Positions 48,751 through 59,585 of a stretch of DNA of 64,000 nt are shown one piece after another. The position numbers and the translations under genes are program-made. The notes beneath the pieces are model-generated. The model was given only the letters and a program-made list of their open reading frames with translations, was not told the origin of the DNA and did no database searches. The stretch is from Pomacea canaliculata (Eukaryota > Mollusca > Gastropoda > Architaenioglossa > Ampullariidae). Numbering within the stretch: the stretch's first letter is position 1; each line of letters begins with the position of its first letter. The stretch is from NCBI RefSeq assembly GCF_003073045.1, contig NC_037602.1:13581731-13645730 (forward strand), read 5' to 3'.

Positions 48751-51700
48751 GTGGTGTTAGTGATAATAATGGTCGTTAGTGATAATAATATTGATGAGGT
48801 CCGCTTCTTTTTCTTATCTATAGCTTGCGTACTCAATCTAACGCGATCGTCTGGCTCTTCCAAAAAGGGAGAATGTTTTTTTTTGGTAGGATTATATTAC
48901 TGATTTACTGCTAGTGGGAAGCTACTAAGTTTGAGTAAGATCGCTTTTAGAATACGCTATGTTGTTTATGAAACAGCTTTTCTATTTTGTGTTTTACCAG
49001 TAACTTTCGCCTGTCACGATTGCAAACCAGGGAAATAATTTATGGTCATCTGGCACCGAGATTAGTTCTGGCTAGTCCTTTGATGCTTGGTTCCCTCTAA
49101 CAAGTCATCCATTTGTTAGAACTTTCACATCCATGTCGAAATTGGTTCGTGATATTCCTTTGTTCTGAAGGACTGCAGGGACAGTGTTCATTTGATAGGG
49201 CTCCTCTCTTCTCCAACCCTGCCTTTCAGAAATCTTTTAGTTTGTTGACAACAGGAAGAGTAATCAGGTGAGCAGGGTCAAGGATATATTCATTTAGAAA
49301 GATCTTAGCTTGGAGCAGATGAGGTTTATTCTTCGTCAGCAGAAAATCTGCCTGCTAAACGTCTTTTTTTTTAAGCAGACTTTGTTTCTTGGGGAATTAT
49401 CTCTGACCTGTCTTTATCCTCGATCCCATTTAAGCCTTCAGGGCGTTGTCGAGTCTGGAAAGACCCTGGAGACATCATTAATGGTTCACAGCTTGCGCCA
49501 AGCTTTTCTTAAAGCCAAAAATGAAAACTTTTTTGTGCGAAGCATTTTCGCAACAGAGCTTGGCACAAGTTATGACTATTGACGTTCGAGTGTGATCAGG
49601 CAGTAGCGTTTCTTCTGTCTGGGTTCTGAGCACAACACACACTCGTAGGTTGCTGAACTGCCTGTCGCAGGAGGGAACTATTTAGCAACTTTCACCCCGA
49701 AAGACTTCGCTCATTACCAACAGATATAGCCGCCAGATGTGAAAAGCTTTCCGCTTGTGTTGTCTCAACAGTTTGACTGCCTGCCAGCTTACTACGGGTT
49801 TATGTCAATCGAACGGTCGTGGGCTAAAAGAGAAGGCTGGGACGACAGAGATGTGTAAGGGGAGGAGGTTTTGGCAAGATGGATCAAACCCCAGAAGTAG
49901 GCGCTGACAGTTCACCTCTTTGCTGGATGTGGAAAAGTGCCCCAAACCAGTCAAGCCGCCTGGCATTCAGCAGTCACTCCAAGATGGTGCTGGAGAGGAA
50001 CTTGCAGAGTTACTAGAAGAGCTATTTCTGCTGCTTAAGGGCAGCCAGCTGTATCGTGACAGAGCCACGTCTGTTCTTGTTGGGTTCGTGTTATGTGGGT
50101 TTTTTTCCCCCTTATTTCGTAGATAAAGATGTAAGTGCCCATTGACTGGAATTGGTTTGAAAAATCTTACCTTGCATTCTCGCTTTTGCCGATCTTTGTC
50201 TCCTCTTTGAATGTGTTGTAGCAAGTCATCGCTGCATGTTTCGCGTGCCTTTGGCTGTTATTTGTTTTCCTGGTCACAGGAAGGGCCTTGAGACACCAGA
50301 CATTTGATGTGTTTGATGAGAACAAAAAGTGATTATCTCATCTTTCCAAACCCTTAATCACTTTTGATCCTTGACACTTCAGTCAAACAATTTGTAAGAA
50401 GCAGATATGTCAGACGCCACTTGCTTGGAAGAAGTTAGGTTTGTCTCCATCTACCCTACCCTTTACTCGAACACTGACTGAAAGTGTTCTAGCGTGTATA
50501 TTTTGGGTAATTTAATAGCAGATGGTATAAAATTGACGTTAGGCCGAGTGTGTTAAGCCGATGTATACCATTTGCACGACAGTGTGTCGTGCACGTGCCA
50601 TGTGTCGGACCTGTCTGCAGCTCTCAGGAACGCAACCCGTGTGAGAACCAACTGCTACATTTTCTGAAAACTTTACCTTATTAGAAATGATCTAAATTAG
50701 TTAATCTTATCATGTATTCTCCTTAAATTGCATCTGTTTGTTTGTTTTAACCTGATTACCAGACATGCTATGGAACTGATGGAAAATTTTTTAATAGGTT
50801 GATTATAATTGTGTTATGCGAGCGAGATACTTATAGGTGAATAATCGTTTTTTTAAAAGTTCGGGCTTTGGAGAGGGAGAAGATAACGAGTTTAAACCAT
50901 CTGATTAAATTAGTTTTCTTTCTCAAGATCTTAATATTCGATAGAAATCAAATGCAAATTACAATTGTTGATTGCTCAAGGCGTTAAAACTTTTGTATCA
51001 TAATATTTAAAAATCCTTTTTTGCGCTTTCGAGGATTCTAAAAAAATACCAAACTCCAGTCCAAAATAAACAAAAATTTTAATAATCATTAGTCGTGCTT
51101 TTTTTTTAAAGGAATGACATATTAAAGAATAACTATAATAAAATATAAGGCGACTATATTATTATTCCAACTTAGCAATCCCATGTTGTTAACGTGCAGA
51201 CTGTCTTTCGCTCCAGCTCAGTAACATCAACGGAAGCTGATATCGTGTATAAAAAAGGCATATATTCATTGAGTTTCACTCGAAAACAGTATGTTGGTTA
51301 AAGTCTCTAGACATGTGAATTGTGTTGTTTTTTGTGATCATGTCTGCTTTAACAGAAACTTTGTGAAGGTAATTCTAATTGACATGTTGTAATGTACTGA
51401 ATGACTGCAGCGGGGATGGGGGAATAGAACATATTATGTTAGAATCTGTAATGACTATACTACATGTACACATTTATATATGTCTACATCGCATTGTTTA
51501 ATAATTATTTAATGACGGATTTTATGTTATATTCTATTACATCTGTGATGCCCGCTTTATACAAGCGGAATTATTTAGTTAGTTACTTTTGCAATAAAAC
51601 TATATATCACTTACAAGTTCTGGGTAATGTTTGCGTTTTAGATAGAGTGAGTGAGGGAGGATGCATGGGTGGATGGATGGCAAGAGTAAAAAAAAAAATA

Positions 51701-52490
51701 TCAGTTGATGAGGTTATAGGCTCTAATCCATGATTGAAACGTTATCCTTGGGGGTATAGTGCAGGGCTGGTGTGGTGTGGTGTGGTGCTTGACAGTGTAG
51801 TGATGGGCTGATGTGAAGCTTGATTGGTTGAGTTGATCAACAACTAACCTAAAATGTACTTGAAATCAAAATAGATGCACAAATTTCACATGAGGTTCAC
51901 AGTATATAGGAGCAAAGATAAATTCTGAGAGAGGGGATGGATAACCTTGGTGTGGTAGAAGTGGTGGTCGGATGGGTTGAATGTTTGGGGTGGATGTTTT
52001 GATAGAATTAGTCTCATTTGATCGCTATAAACAGTGCGAATTTATTTTTCCTAAAAACAGTGGAGTCTTCTCTAACACTCTATTTTCTCTCCAATTCATC
52101 GCCTCTTTACGTTGTAACAAAATGATTGACTATTTTTTTTACTCTTCAGGGGAAGTAATTCATAGTAAACAACACACAAAGAAGACAACAGTTTCCTTCC
52201 CTTATATATTTATTTACGCAGGACGTTTGTGGCACCGGCGAGACAAAGACAACGACAGGTCGTTGTGACCTTATGTGTAACTGACATATAACAGCTGACA
52301 TATAACATAGGAGTTTCCGTAAAATCTTGCTTCTGTTAACAGAGATAAAAACGAAAGAAATGGACAAGGCACTCGTATATATCTTCAGCTTTTGAACGTT
52401 TGTACATAAAGATATTAACAGCAATGACAAAGAGGTGTGATGAAAAGCTGCCGCGTTCGCCATGCTGTCTCACTCTCAATCGACCTTACG
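48751..52490. other. intergenic, nothing recognised
   Basis: Probably includes the 3' UTR of SAXO copy 2. The rest is AT-rich with short open frames. One (49920-50126, Leu/Glu-rich at first, hydrophobic at its end) has no start context, splice support or recognisable family. Confidence 0.45.
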
Positions 52491-52656
52491 AAGGTCACGT
52501 CCTGGTGTCCACCCTTGCTAAGGTCAAGCTCCGGTGTCCACCCTGTCGGTGTCCAGGGTCCACCCTTGCTAAGGTCAAGCCATGGTGTCTACCCTTGCTA
52601 AGGTCAAGCCATGGTGTCTACCCTTGCTGAGGTCACCTCCTGGTGTCCCCCCTTGC
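52491..52656 (+). repeat. tandem repeat, 29-base unit
   Basis: Five to six units containing aaggtcaagccatggtgtc and cacccttgct. Two central units (about 52571-52628) are identical; the outer ones have substitutions and one carries an extra internal segment. Confidence 0.8.
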
Positions 52657-53059
52657 AACACACGCGTCTAGCGCCACTGGCCCAGTGAGTGTCACTCAGC
52701 TTTAGATGCTATCATAAAACAGTAAGTCTACGTCGGCGATTAGCAAAAGTACTAAGAACGCCGTGTAATGTAAACTTTATATCCACACGAGCTTTAATTT
52801 TAACTGCAATGATAAGGAAATGCGATAAATGGATACAACTTTTGTGACACTGTCTCATTCTCAAACGACTAAGGTCAACGCTTGCAGTGCCCGTCAGCCA
52901 CGCTGTCCACTGCCTTCTCCACTCTCCCGGCCAGTGTTACTGCCCCGTTAGCTGCTACCAAACAAAACAACAACTCTAATCTTAGAGGTGCCTCGATCCT
53001 TATTCTTCGATTACGATTACCTTGTTATTATTAGGACCTGGACATTTGAAGCAACTGAG

Positions 53060-53288
53060 ATGGTTAGAGACTTTTCCAGCTTTCCCTTGACTCTCACAGT
53101 GTCCCCCGTCTATGGCGCATATCCAACAATAATACCAGTACCAAAGAACCCGAATGCTAAAGACTTGAAAGATTTTCGATCTGTGGCTCTCACGTCTGTA
53201 GTGGCCAAGTGTTTGGAGAGGGTTGTATGAAAATTAAGAACCTCCACCGTGGCTGATCGCCTGGATCCTCTGCAGTTTGTCTACAAGG
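53060..53288 (+). mobile_element. LINE fragment (CR1/Rex-like reverse transcriptase)
   Basis: The translation reads TIIPVPKNPNAKDLKDF, RSVALTSVVAKCLERVV and, after a stop, DRLDPLQFVYKGG. These are the blocks at the start of the RT domain in CR1/Rex-type LINEs (PVALTS-VMKTLER...LDPLQFAY). It is a different LINE type from those in the EFL1 introns. It is cut off at 53288 by the hAT-like element. Confidence 0.75.
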
Positions 53289-53434
53289 GGGGGGGGGGCG
53301 AAGGTGGTCATTTTTTTTTAAAGTTTCTTATACCGGGATTAGTGAAATTAGCTTACATTGCTGGCTAAGGGGGGCGCGCGGACGTACCTTTGTTCGTCAG
53401 CGGATCGTCACAAGTGAAAGGTTGAGAACCGCTG
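53288..53434 (+). mobile_element. hAT-like non-autonomous element, opposite end missing
   Basis: This is the inverted counterpart of 34735-34916. It shares gcgaaggtggtca, aagtttcttataccgg, gcttacattgctggctaag and cgcgcggacgtacctttg, and ends in ggttgagaaccgctg. Here the right terminus is present and the left one is lost, the reverse of the other copy. It abuts the LINE fragment to its left. Confidence 0.7.
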
Positions 53435-54955
53435 CGTTACCCTCTTCTTTCACTTCCTACCTTCTTCAGTTACATATTCTTCCCTTCCTCCTTTCCTTCT
53501 GTTTCCAATAAGGTCTCATCGTACTCTTGCCTTTCCTTTCCCCTTCTCTTTTTCTGACCACATCTTTATCCCCATTTCCCTCCAAATCCTTTTCTCCTTC
53601 TCCCGTTTTGTTGCACCCCTTCCTTCACATTTTACTTTGAAAACATCGTCACTTATCACTGGGTGGAGTTGAAGGGTGTAGAACTGAAGTGGTGGAAGAG
53701 CACAAAGGGTAGAAAGAGAAGTGAGCAGGACAGGAAGGGATTGAAAGGCTGGAAGAGTGTGAGAAAGGGTAGTTGGGGTGTGACAGTGAGAGATTTGGCA
53801 AGACTGGATTGAAGTGGGAAAAGATGGGGTGGGATCTTAAGATTTTAAGATTTTATATTGTCACTCTAAGGGATATTGAGATATTTAAAAAAAATTCAAT
53901 ACATTTTCACACATATTCCTATTATTATAAATAGTATCTATTATTCACATGCACACTCACTGGTTGGTGTATGGCAGCTAATTAAAAAGAAAAAAGAAAA
54001 AAGGGAAACAAACTAATTCTTTCCATCATCCACTCAATCTTTTCTTCTTCTAGCCCCCTCATGTATACCTGTGTATGTAGACAAGTAAATTAAAGTATAT
54101 GAGCACAAAGGATAAACATGCTTTGTTCACTCTCTCTCTTACTGTCCTTTACATACATTCTGTGTTCTTGACTATTTCGTTACCCCCAAGGAGTACTGCA
54201 CATATTAACACGTCACTTCCATCAATCTCAATATACAATATCTCTCTTACAACACACACATATAACGTTATATGAATTCATCGAGTTCACCTTCTTTCGT
54301 AAAAGAATTGAGCTAATCTGCTGAGGGTCTTTGTATTCGTTGAAGTTAATAATGACTGGAATTTATAAGCATTTGGGTTTTTAAAGTAATAAATTGGTAA
54401 ATAATTTGTATGCTAATTTTTTACAGTTAGATTCATACCCTATATCCGTAGTGTTACAAAGTTTACAGAACCGTTCATTTCTAGGAGTATCTGTTTGTGT
54501 ACATTTATTCATTGGAAAATGGTTATTCAATGACCTAAATTGTACTAAAGGGAGACAAGCATAGGTAGTATTTTTAAGCAGGGTTCTTGCAGAAAAGTAC
54601 TTTTAAACATTCTATAATGTGAATATATTTGTTTGGAGTCTAGTTATAGCTGTGTTTAAGGATATTTGTTTCATGTAAGTTTAAGAGTATTTATATAGAC
54701 AATGCTTGAAAGTTTGTTACTGTTATTTTCATTTATAATTTAAACCAGAAACTGAGCATTCTACTTTTAATAAGAAGACTAACAGAGAATTAAGCAACCA
54801 CACTCTCCAAGCACTACACAAGAATTTCTTACTTTGAGGATCATTTTGTAAAATTTTAGCTGTAGTTTAACGTAAATATCACTAATTAATGGTGCCCATA
54901 TTTTACAATGATAAGCAAGTATTGGAAGGACAATTCTATCAAACATATCGAGTTG
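53435..54955. other. intergenic, AT-rich and pyrimidine-rich tracts
   Basis: A C/T-rich stretch (about 53440-53630) is followed by a G/A-rich stretch (about 53650-53830) and then plain AT-rich sequence. The two stretches are purine/pyrimidine complements in composition but not an obvious inverted repeat. No gene seen. Confidence 0.45.
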
Positions 54956-54959
54956 TATA

Positions 54960-56205
54960 TCTACATATATCCAAACAACACAAATAGTCCAAACGATACA
55001 AAACAGAATTTATATGTACTGTGAAGACAAAGTTAATGTAAGAAAACTGTTCATCAGTGAGATATTTTCTCTCATAATGAATAAGATAAATGTACAAAGT
55101 CTGAAATGTCTATTCAGCATCATGGATTGCACATCACATGAGTTCAAACCCTAACTCTAATTTAAATTTCAATAGTTTCTCCACATTATCTCTTAACTCC
55201 CTTGATGCTTAAGTAGTCTTTGTGCATGCATGTGTGTTCCTTTGCGTGTTACAATTTCTATATATGTATGTGTTTCTGCGTATGTATCCATTTTAGTTTT
55301 TATGTAAGTAATGGGTGTTTGTTTCTTTTCATTTAAAAATTATAATATAGATTGTTCCTTTCATTCAAGCATGCATTTCCCCCCTTCCCCCACCCACCTA
55401 CCGCTGACATTTTTTTCATTGTTTTTAAGGAAATTATTGCTGCATTAGTCACTTGAGGAATTTTGCATGACACTTCCTTTCTAGAGCGATTTTTTGGCAC
55501 ATGGAAACCTTGAATGGCAGTTGTTAACCTGCACTTCTGGCTTACTCTTCCCACACACACAAACACAAATAGTTAAGGACAATGTGAGATGGTGCGAATT
55601 TTGATACATGGTAAAGGCAAAGAAGAATGAAAGAAAACTGCTTGTTAGTGAGATTTCCTTGCAATGAAAAATACAGTATAATGTACAAGAAAGCACACTG
55701 GAAATGTCTATTATCCAATGTCATGATCAGTTGCAATCCATTAATTTAATCTGAATTTTAAAGTTTTAGTTTTTCAGTTGAATTAATTTCTCCACAACAC
55801 ATCTCTTAGCTCCCTGATATGTATGCTTTGTGGCTGCATGTACACTGTGTGTTTGTATGCATTGGTTTATGACTATGAATGTGTGTGTGTTTCTGTGTAT
55901 ATCTATTTAAGTTTACACATAAGAGACCAGTGTTTGAGCTGTTGCAATTAAGATTAAGGATTTGATTGTTTCCTTTCATTGGATGAAATTTAAATTTCCT
56001 TGAATGATGATTGTTTCCTGCACTCCTAGTATGCACTTTCCACCATGGAAACACACACGCACATACATGCATACACACAGGCAATGGGACAAGATCGAGG
56101 AATTTAGATGCCTGCTAAAGACAAAGAACATAAAAAAAAATCTGTTGATTAGTCGGGTATTTGCATCTTTAATGAAAACAAATGGAACATGGAAAAAAAA
56201 AAATT
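54960..56205 (+). repeat. long-period degenerate tandem repeat (about 500-590 bases)
   Basis: Three successive copies share ordered landmarks: an acaca/aacacaaatag stretch, then agacaaag or aggcaaag (anchors near 55023, 55614 and 56117), then aaaactgttcatcagtgagat-like sequence. This is followed in the first two copies by gaaatgtctatt, ttagctccctgat-like sequence and tgtgtgtttctg. Spacing is about 590 and then 500 bases. Divergence is high, so the array is old. The three copies yield only incidental open frames. Confidence 0.6.
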
Positions 56206-58918
56206 AAGCCACCCATATATGCATGCATGAATTGGTTTAATCCTCTTTCTATAGTACGTCCTACAACAGCATATATATCTGTAACATAAGTCTAATGGAG
56301 CTATTCATTATCATCCTAGCCCATGAACAATATTTATTGTGTTGTTATGTATATTTTGATTGGCTGGTTGATTGTGAATAGTAAATACTTATGAGACTTC
56401 AGTGTGTGATAGGTGCAACACGAACGCCAGACTTTTCGTACAGGAAGGATGCTGGTAAACAGAATGGTGCACCAACAACGACATTGAACTTTCCACCCTG
56501 ACGTCGCCGTCACAGCTGCGGACTTTTTTTTTCCCGCAAAAACTGCGCGCGCATCCTATCGTCTGCTGCTCGCAACATGTTGAGACCACTCCAACCACTA
56601 ACACTAGTGCTCAAACATATTATTTCGGAATCAACCAAGTTTTTTCAAACCAGGCAGCGAGTGGATGGCAGAATGGAGCAGTGACAGCATCCTGTGTGGC
56701 GAACAGATCGTTTGTGAATGTGGATTTCCTGTCTGAAACACCCGTTGGAGTGTTAGCGCTCCCCTGTTGATCCAGTTGATTCACAAAGAGCGTACGTGGC
56801 GGTTAACCCAGAACAAGAAACTGTACGAAGAAGGTATGCAGCATTCTGTCCCGATACCCGATTCTTGCTGTGCGCACACTGAATGGAAGAGGCGGAGAGA
56901 TGATCGTTAGTGTGACCGCAATCGGTTTTATTTTGAAGGCTATTTCGGGAGGGGGTGGGATGCGTGCGCACGCACGCTTCTTCCTTATTTAAAAAAAAAA
57001 ATGCGTCATTGTGTGATAGGTATGAGTAGGAATTGTAAGATAATTAAATGTAGCGAATGCACCACTTATTAAACACCGTCCAGCTGGCTGGCAGTGATCG
57101 GTGCACAGTTGCGCAGTTGATACATTTTCTCCCAGCGCGCCATAGCTGCAGCAAAATCCTTCCGAATAACGGGCACTTCCCCTACCCTCCTTTGTGAAAA
57201 GGATAAGTGCAGTAACACCTTTACTCCCGCCGCCATCCGACTGCTGAATTCTGAAACTTGATGTAGCCGCCCTGTTTTATGTGTATGCAGATGCTGATGT
57301 ACGTATTTGGTGTTATATACACGTATATAAGGAGGATTACTTATTTATAACCGCGTTATGATGATGAGATTTTGTTCTGTGAGCCTTACTTTTACAGTAC
57401 AAAGATTTATTTATTGCACACAAAAGTGTGTCAGTATATATACTGACATAATAAAGTTGTCACAATTTCATCGAAAATCACTATGGGCTCTGTGATGTAA
57501 GCTAACTATCAAAATTAAAGTCTATTACCGAGATGTTATGAGACCTTCCATCCTTCCGTCTACAAAACAATTCTGATACTGAAGTCCATGGTTCTATTTT
57601 CAATATTTACAGACGTATGGATAAGGTTTACAAGGCAGGATGCGTGTGTGGCTCACCCCGTCTGTGAAAGGATTCTTGCGACTGCACGTGACCCGAGACA
57701 GCGTCGCTGTACTGCTCGCTGGGCTCTGGTGCCGCTCCTCTTTGGCTAGAGGCGCTTTTCCAACTTCCTCTTCGAAAACTCGGACACGTAGTTCGCTGTG
57801 GCCCAACCTCTCTAAGCCGGCTTCCTGCATCTCGCAGGACTACACACCTTCACGCGGCAGAGGAGGGAAGAGCACGACTGGTTTGCCGAGAGAGCCTACA
57901 GTCGCTTCAGGGACCAAAGCGACGCTACGATGCTACAGTGAAGCGCTGCCCTCCTCTCGTTGTGACCACGCTAGCACTGCAGCCTGAGTTGAGCGTTCAC
58001 ATCCTTGATAAATGTCTTGTCAGACGCGATGTGCCTGCTTATTCATCTGCTAGAAACGTGGGTCCGATCTTTAGCATGAAATCGCTGCCGATGGTATAAA
58101 AGCCCACTAGGGTCTCCGCCTCCAACACGGGTGCCACAGCATGATAGTATCAACCTACTCCCCCTCCCTCCTCCAAAAGGCACCGCCCCAAGGAATCGTG
58201 CCATTCCCCTCCCTCCGTGCCTTGACATTTCGGTAGCAAGGAGTGTCGGAAGCGAGCACAGGGCCTGCTAACAGCGTCTGGCGCCGTGATTTCGGCGTAC
58301 ATCATGACTACTCGGAAACGTGAAAGTACTCACTGTACAAAGGTCTGCGAAAAACCAGCGAATGGCTCTCGGGATTAATAGACGAGTTAAAATGCTTTCG
58401 AAATATTTTCCGTACTTTCCACCAGAGGGCGTCAGCGCAGATGACAATCTGTCTTTAGCTGTGGATTTTTTTACATTGATAGCTAGAGACTAAAGAAAAC
58501 GGACGGCAAAAAACTTGTGTTGGTGTCATCTTCTAAGACGCGTGTGCATTATCGTCCGCTGTGTGAATTAAACGTACAAAGTATTGCTGTAACAGCATTA
58601 CGTATAAGACTTTTTTGTGAGGCTACAGTGCACGGCGTATGTTACTGTAAGCGCCTGGGATCAAAATTGGTTGTGTATTTGCTGAAGTAGTTTTCTGTCT
58701 ATGTTGTGGCTAAAACCTGTCCGGTGAAGTTGACCTTCGCGGAGTCGCACATGTCCGCTGAACACTCATGGAATAGGCAACATGAACCTACAGTTGTGGA
58801 GAGGGAGTGGCGAGTTACCTTCATAGAGTTCTAATGTGTCATAATAGAATACTAACAGCGACTGTAAGCTTGATGGTTAAACTCTTTACTGGAAGCTGTT
58901 CATGCATGAGCAACTAAA
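56206..58918. other. upstream region of the PDZ gene
   Basis: The sequence becomes GC-richer and CpG-containing from about 56.4 kb, consistent with a promoter or 5' leader. An open stretch at 57838-57937 follows a plausible acceptor (ctgcatctcgcag) and reads FTRQRREEHDWFAERAYSRF in one frame. Its donor (gtgaag) is weak, so I do not call an exon. The open frame at 57640-57987 is not supported by composition. Confidence 0.4.
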
Positions 58919-58963
58919 ATGGATACTCTGAAATCCTACTTTCAGCCGCATCTTACCCAATAA
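58919..58963 (+). promoter_or_regulatory. short upstream ORF before the PDZ gene
   Basis: A 14-codon reading frame (MDTLKSYFQPHLTQ, TAA at 58961-58963) ends six bases before the PDZ start codon, in another frame. If the transcript begins upstream it could dampen or tune translation. A plausible splice acceptor (ctactttcag, ending 58944) lies inside it, so in some transcripts it may be absent. Confidence 0.4.
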
Positions 58964-58968
58964 TCACC

Positions 58969-59585
58969 ATGTCCGAAAAGGCAGCGGACGTTGGAAAGAT
59001 GGTCGGAAAGAGAGGAGGCGAGGGCTGGGGTTGTCGGACGGCCCCCTTCGCTCTGCGTCCACCTTCCCAGATGGATCTGCATAGCGGAACAGGGGAGGAC
59101 ACCTATTTCCTGACCTCTGACCCGCTGACCTCTTTCACCTCTTTCGACAAGGGACCGAAGCCGAAGTCCCAGTCCGACTTTGCCGCTAGCAACAACACGT
59201 TTTGCGTCGCCACAGCGACAGGGACACTGGGAAGAGACTGCACGCGCACTCCCCCACCAACGAAACCCCCCCGGAAGGATCAGATTTTCTCGGTCGAGCT
59301 CCTCATTCACGGTAGTAACGGAGTAGGAGTAGAAATCGATGCGATACCGATGTCCAACAGGGAGAGAAACAGCAGCGATGGTGTAGCAGATGGTAATCGC
59401 ACGACCTTGGCCTCGTCTCCGCCCCAGGGGCTGGGCTTCTCGTCCCCGGGGTCAGGCTCCGTCATGAGAGTAGTGGCAGTGACTGAAGGGGGTACTGCCC
59501 ACCGGGATGGAAGGATAAAGGTTAATGACGAAGTGATCGACATTAATGGGAGATCCCTTCTGCGAGAGACAAAGGATTCCGTCAG
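58969..59585 (+). CDS. PDZ-domain protein, first coding exon (partial)
   Basis: ATG in a good context (tcaccATGt) opens 205 codons that end at a strong donor (GTCAG|gtaagt), phase 2. Residues 1-105 are polar and Ser/Thr/Pro-rich, with a proline cluster (TPPPTKPPRK, 94-103) that could bind an SH3 domain. A PDZ domain starts at about 106: FSVELLI as the first strand, GVGVEI in the position of the GLGF loop, an insert of about 30 residues that itself contains GLGF, then VMRVVAVTEGGTAHRDGRIKVNDEVIDINGRSLL. The last block is most like neurabin/spinophilin PDZ domains. The exon stops inside the domain, before the second helix, so at least one further exon is required. Protein identity beyond PDZ is not claimed. 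Confidence 0.8.

Noticed and set aside
49920-50126. Leu/Glu-rich 68-codon open frame
   Set aside because: No acceptable start context, splice support or family; the second half is translated from a T-rich tract.
53440-53830. Pyrimidine-rich then purine-rich stretches as a possible large hairpin
   Set aside because: The compositions are complementary, but I could not find an extended base-by-base inverted match.
57640-57987. 115-codon plus-strand open frame
   Set aside because: All frames in this GC-richer stretch are partly open, no family is recognisable, and another frame reads at least as well. Kept only as a note in the PDZ upstream region.
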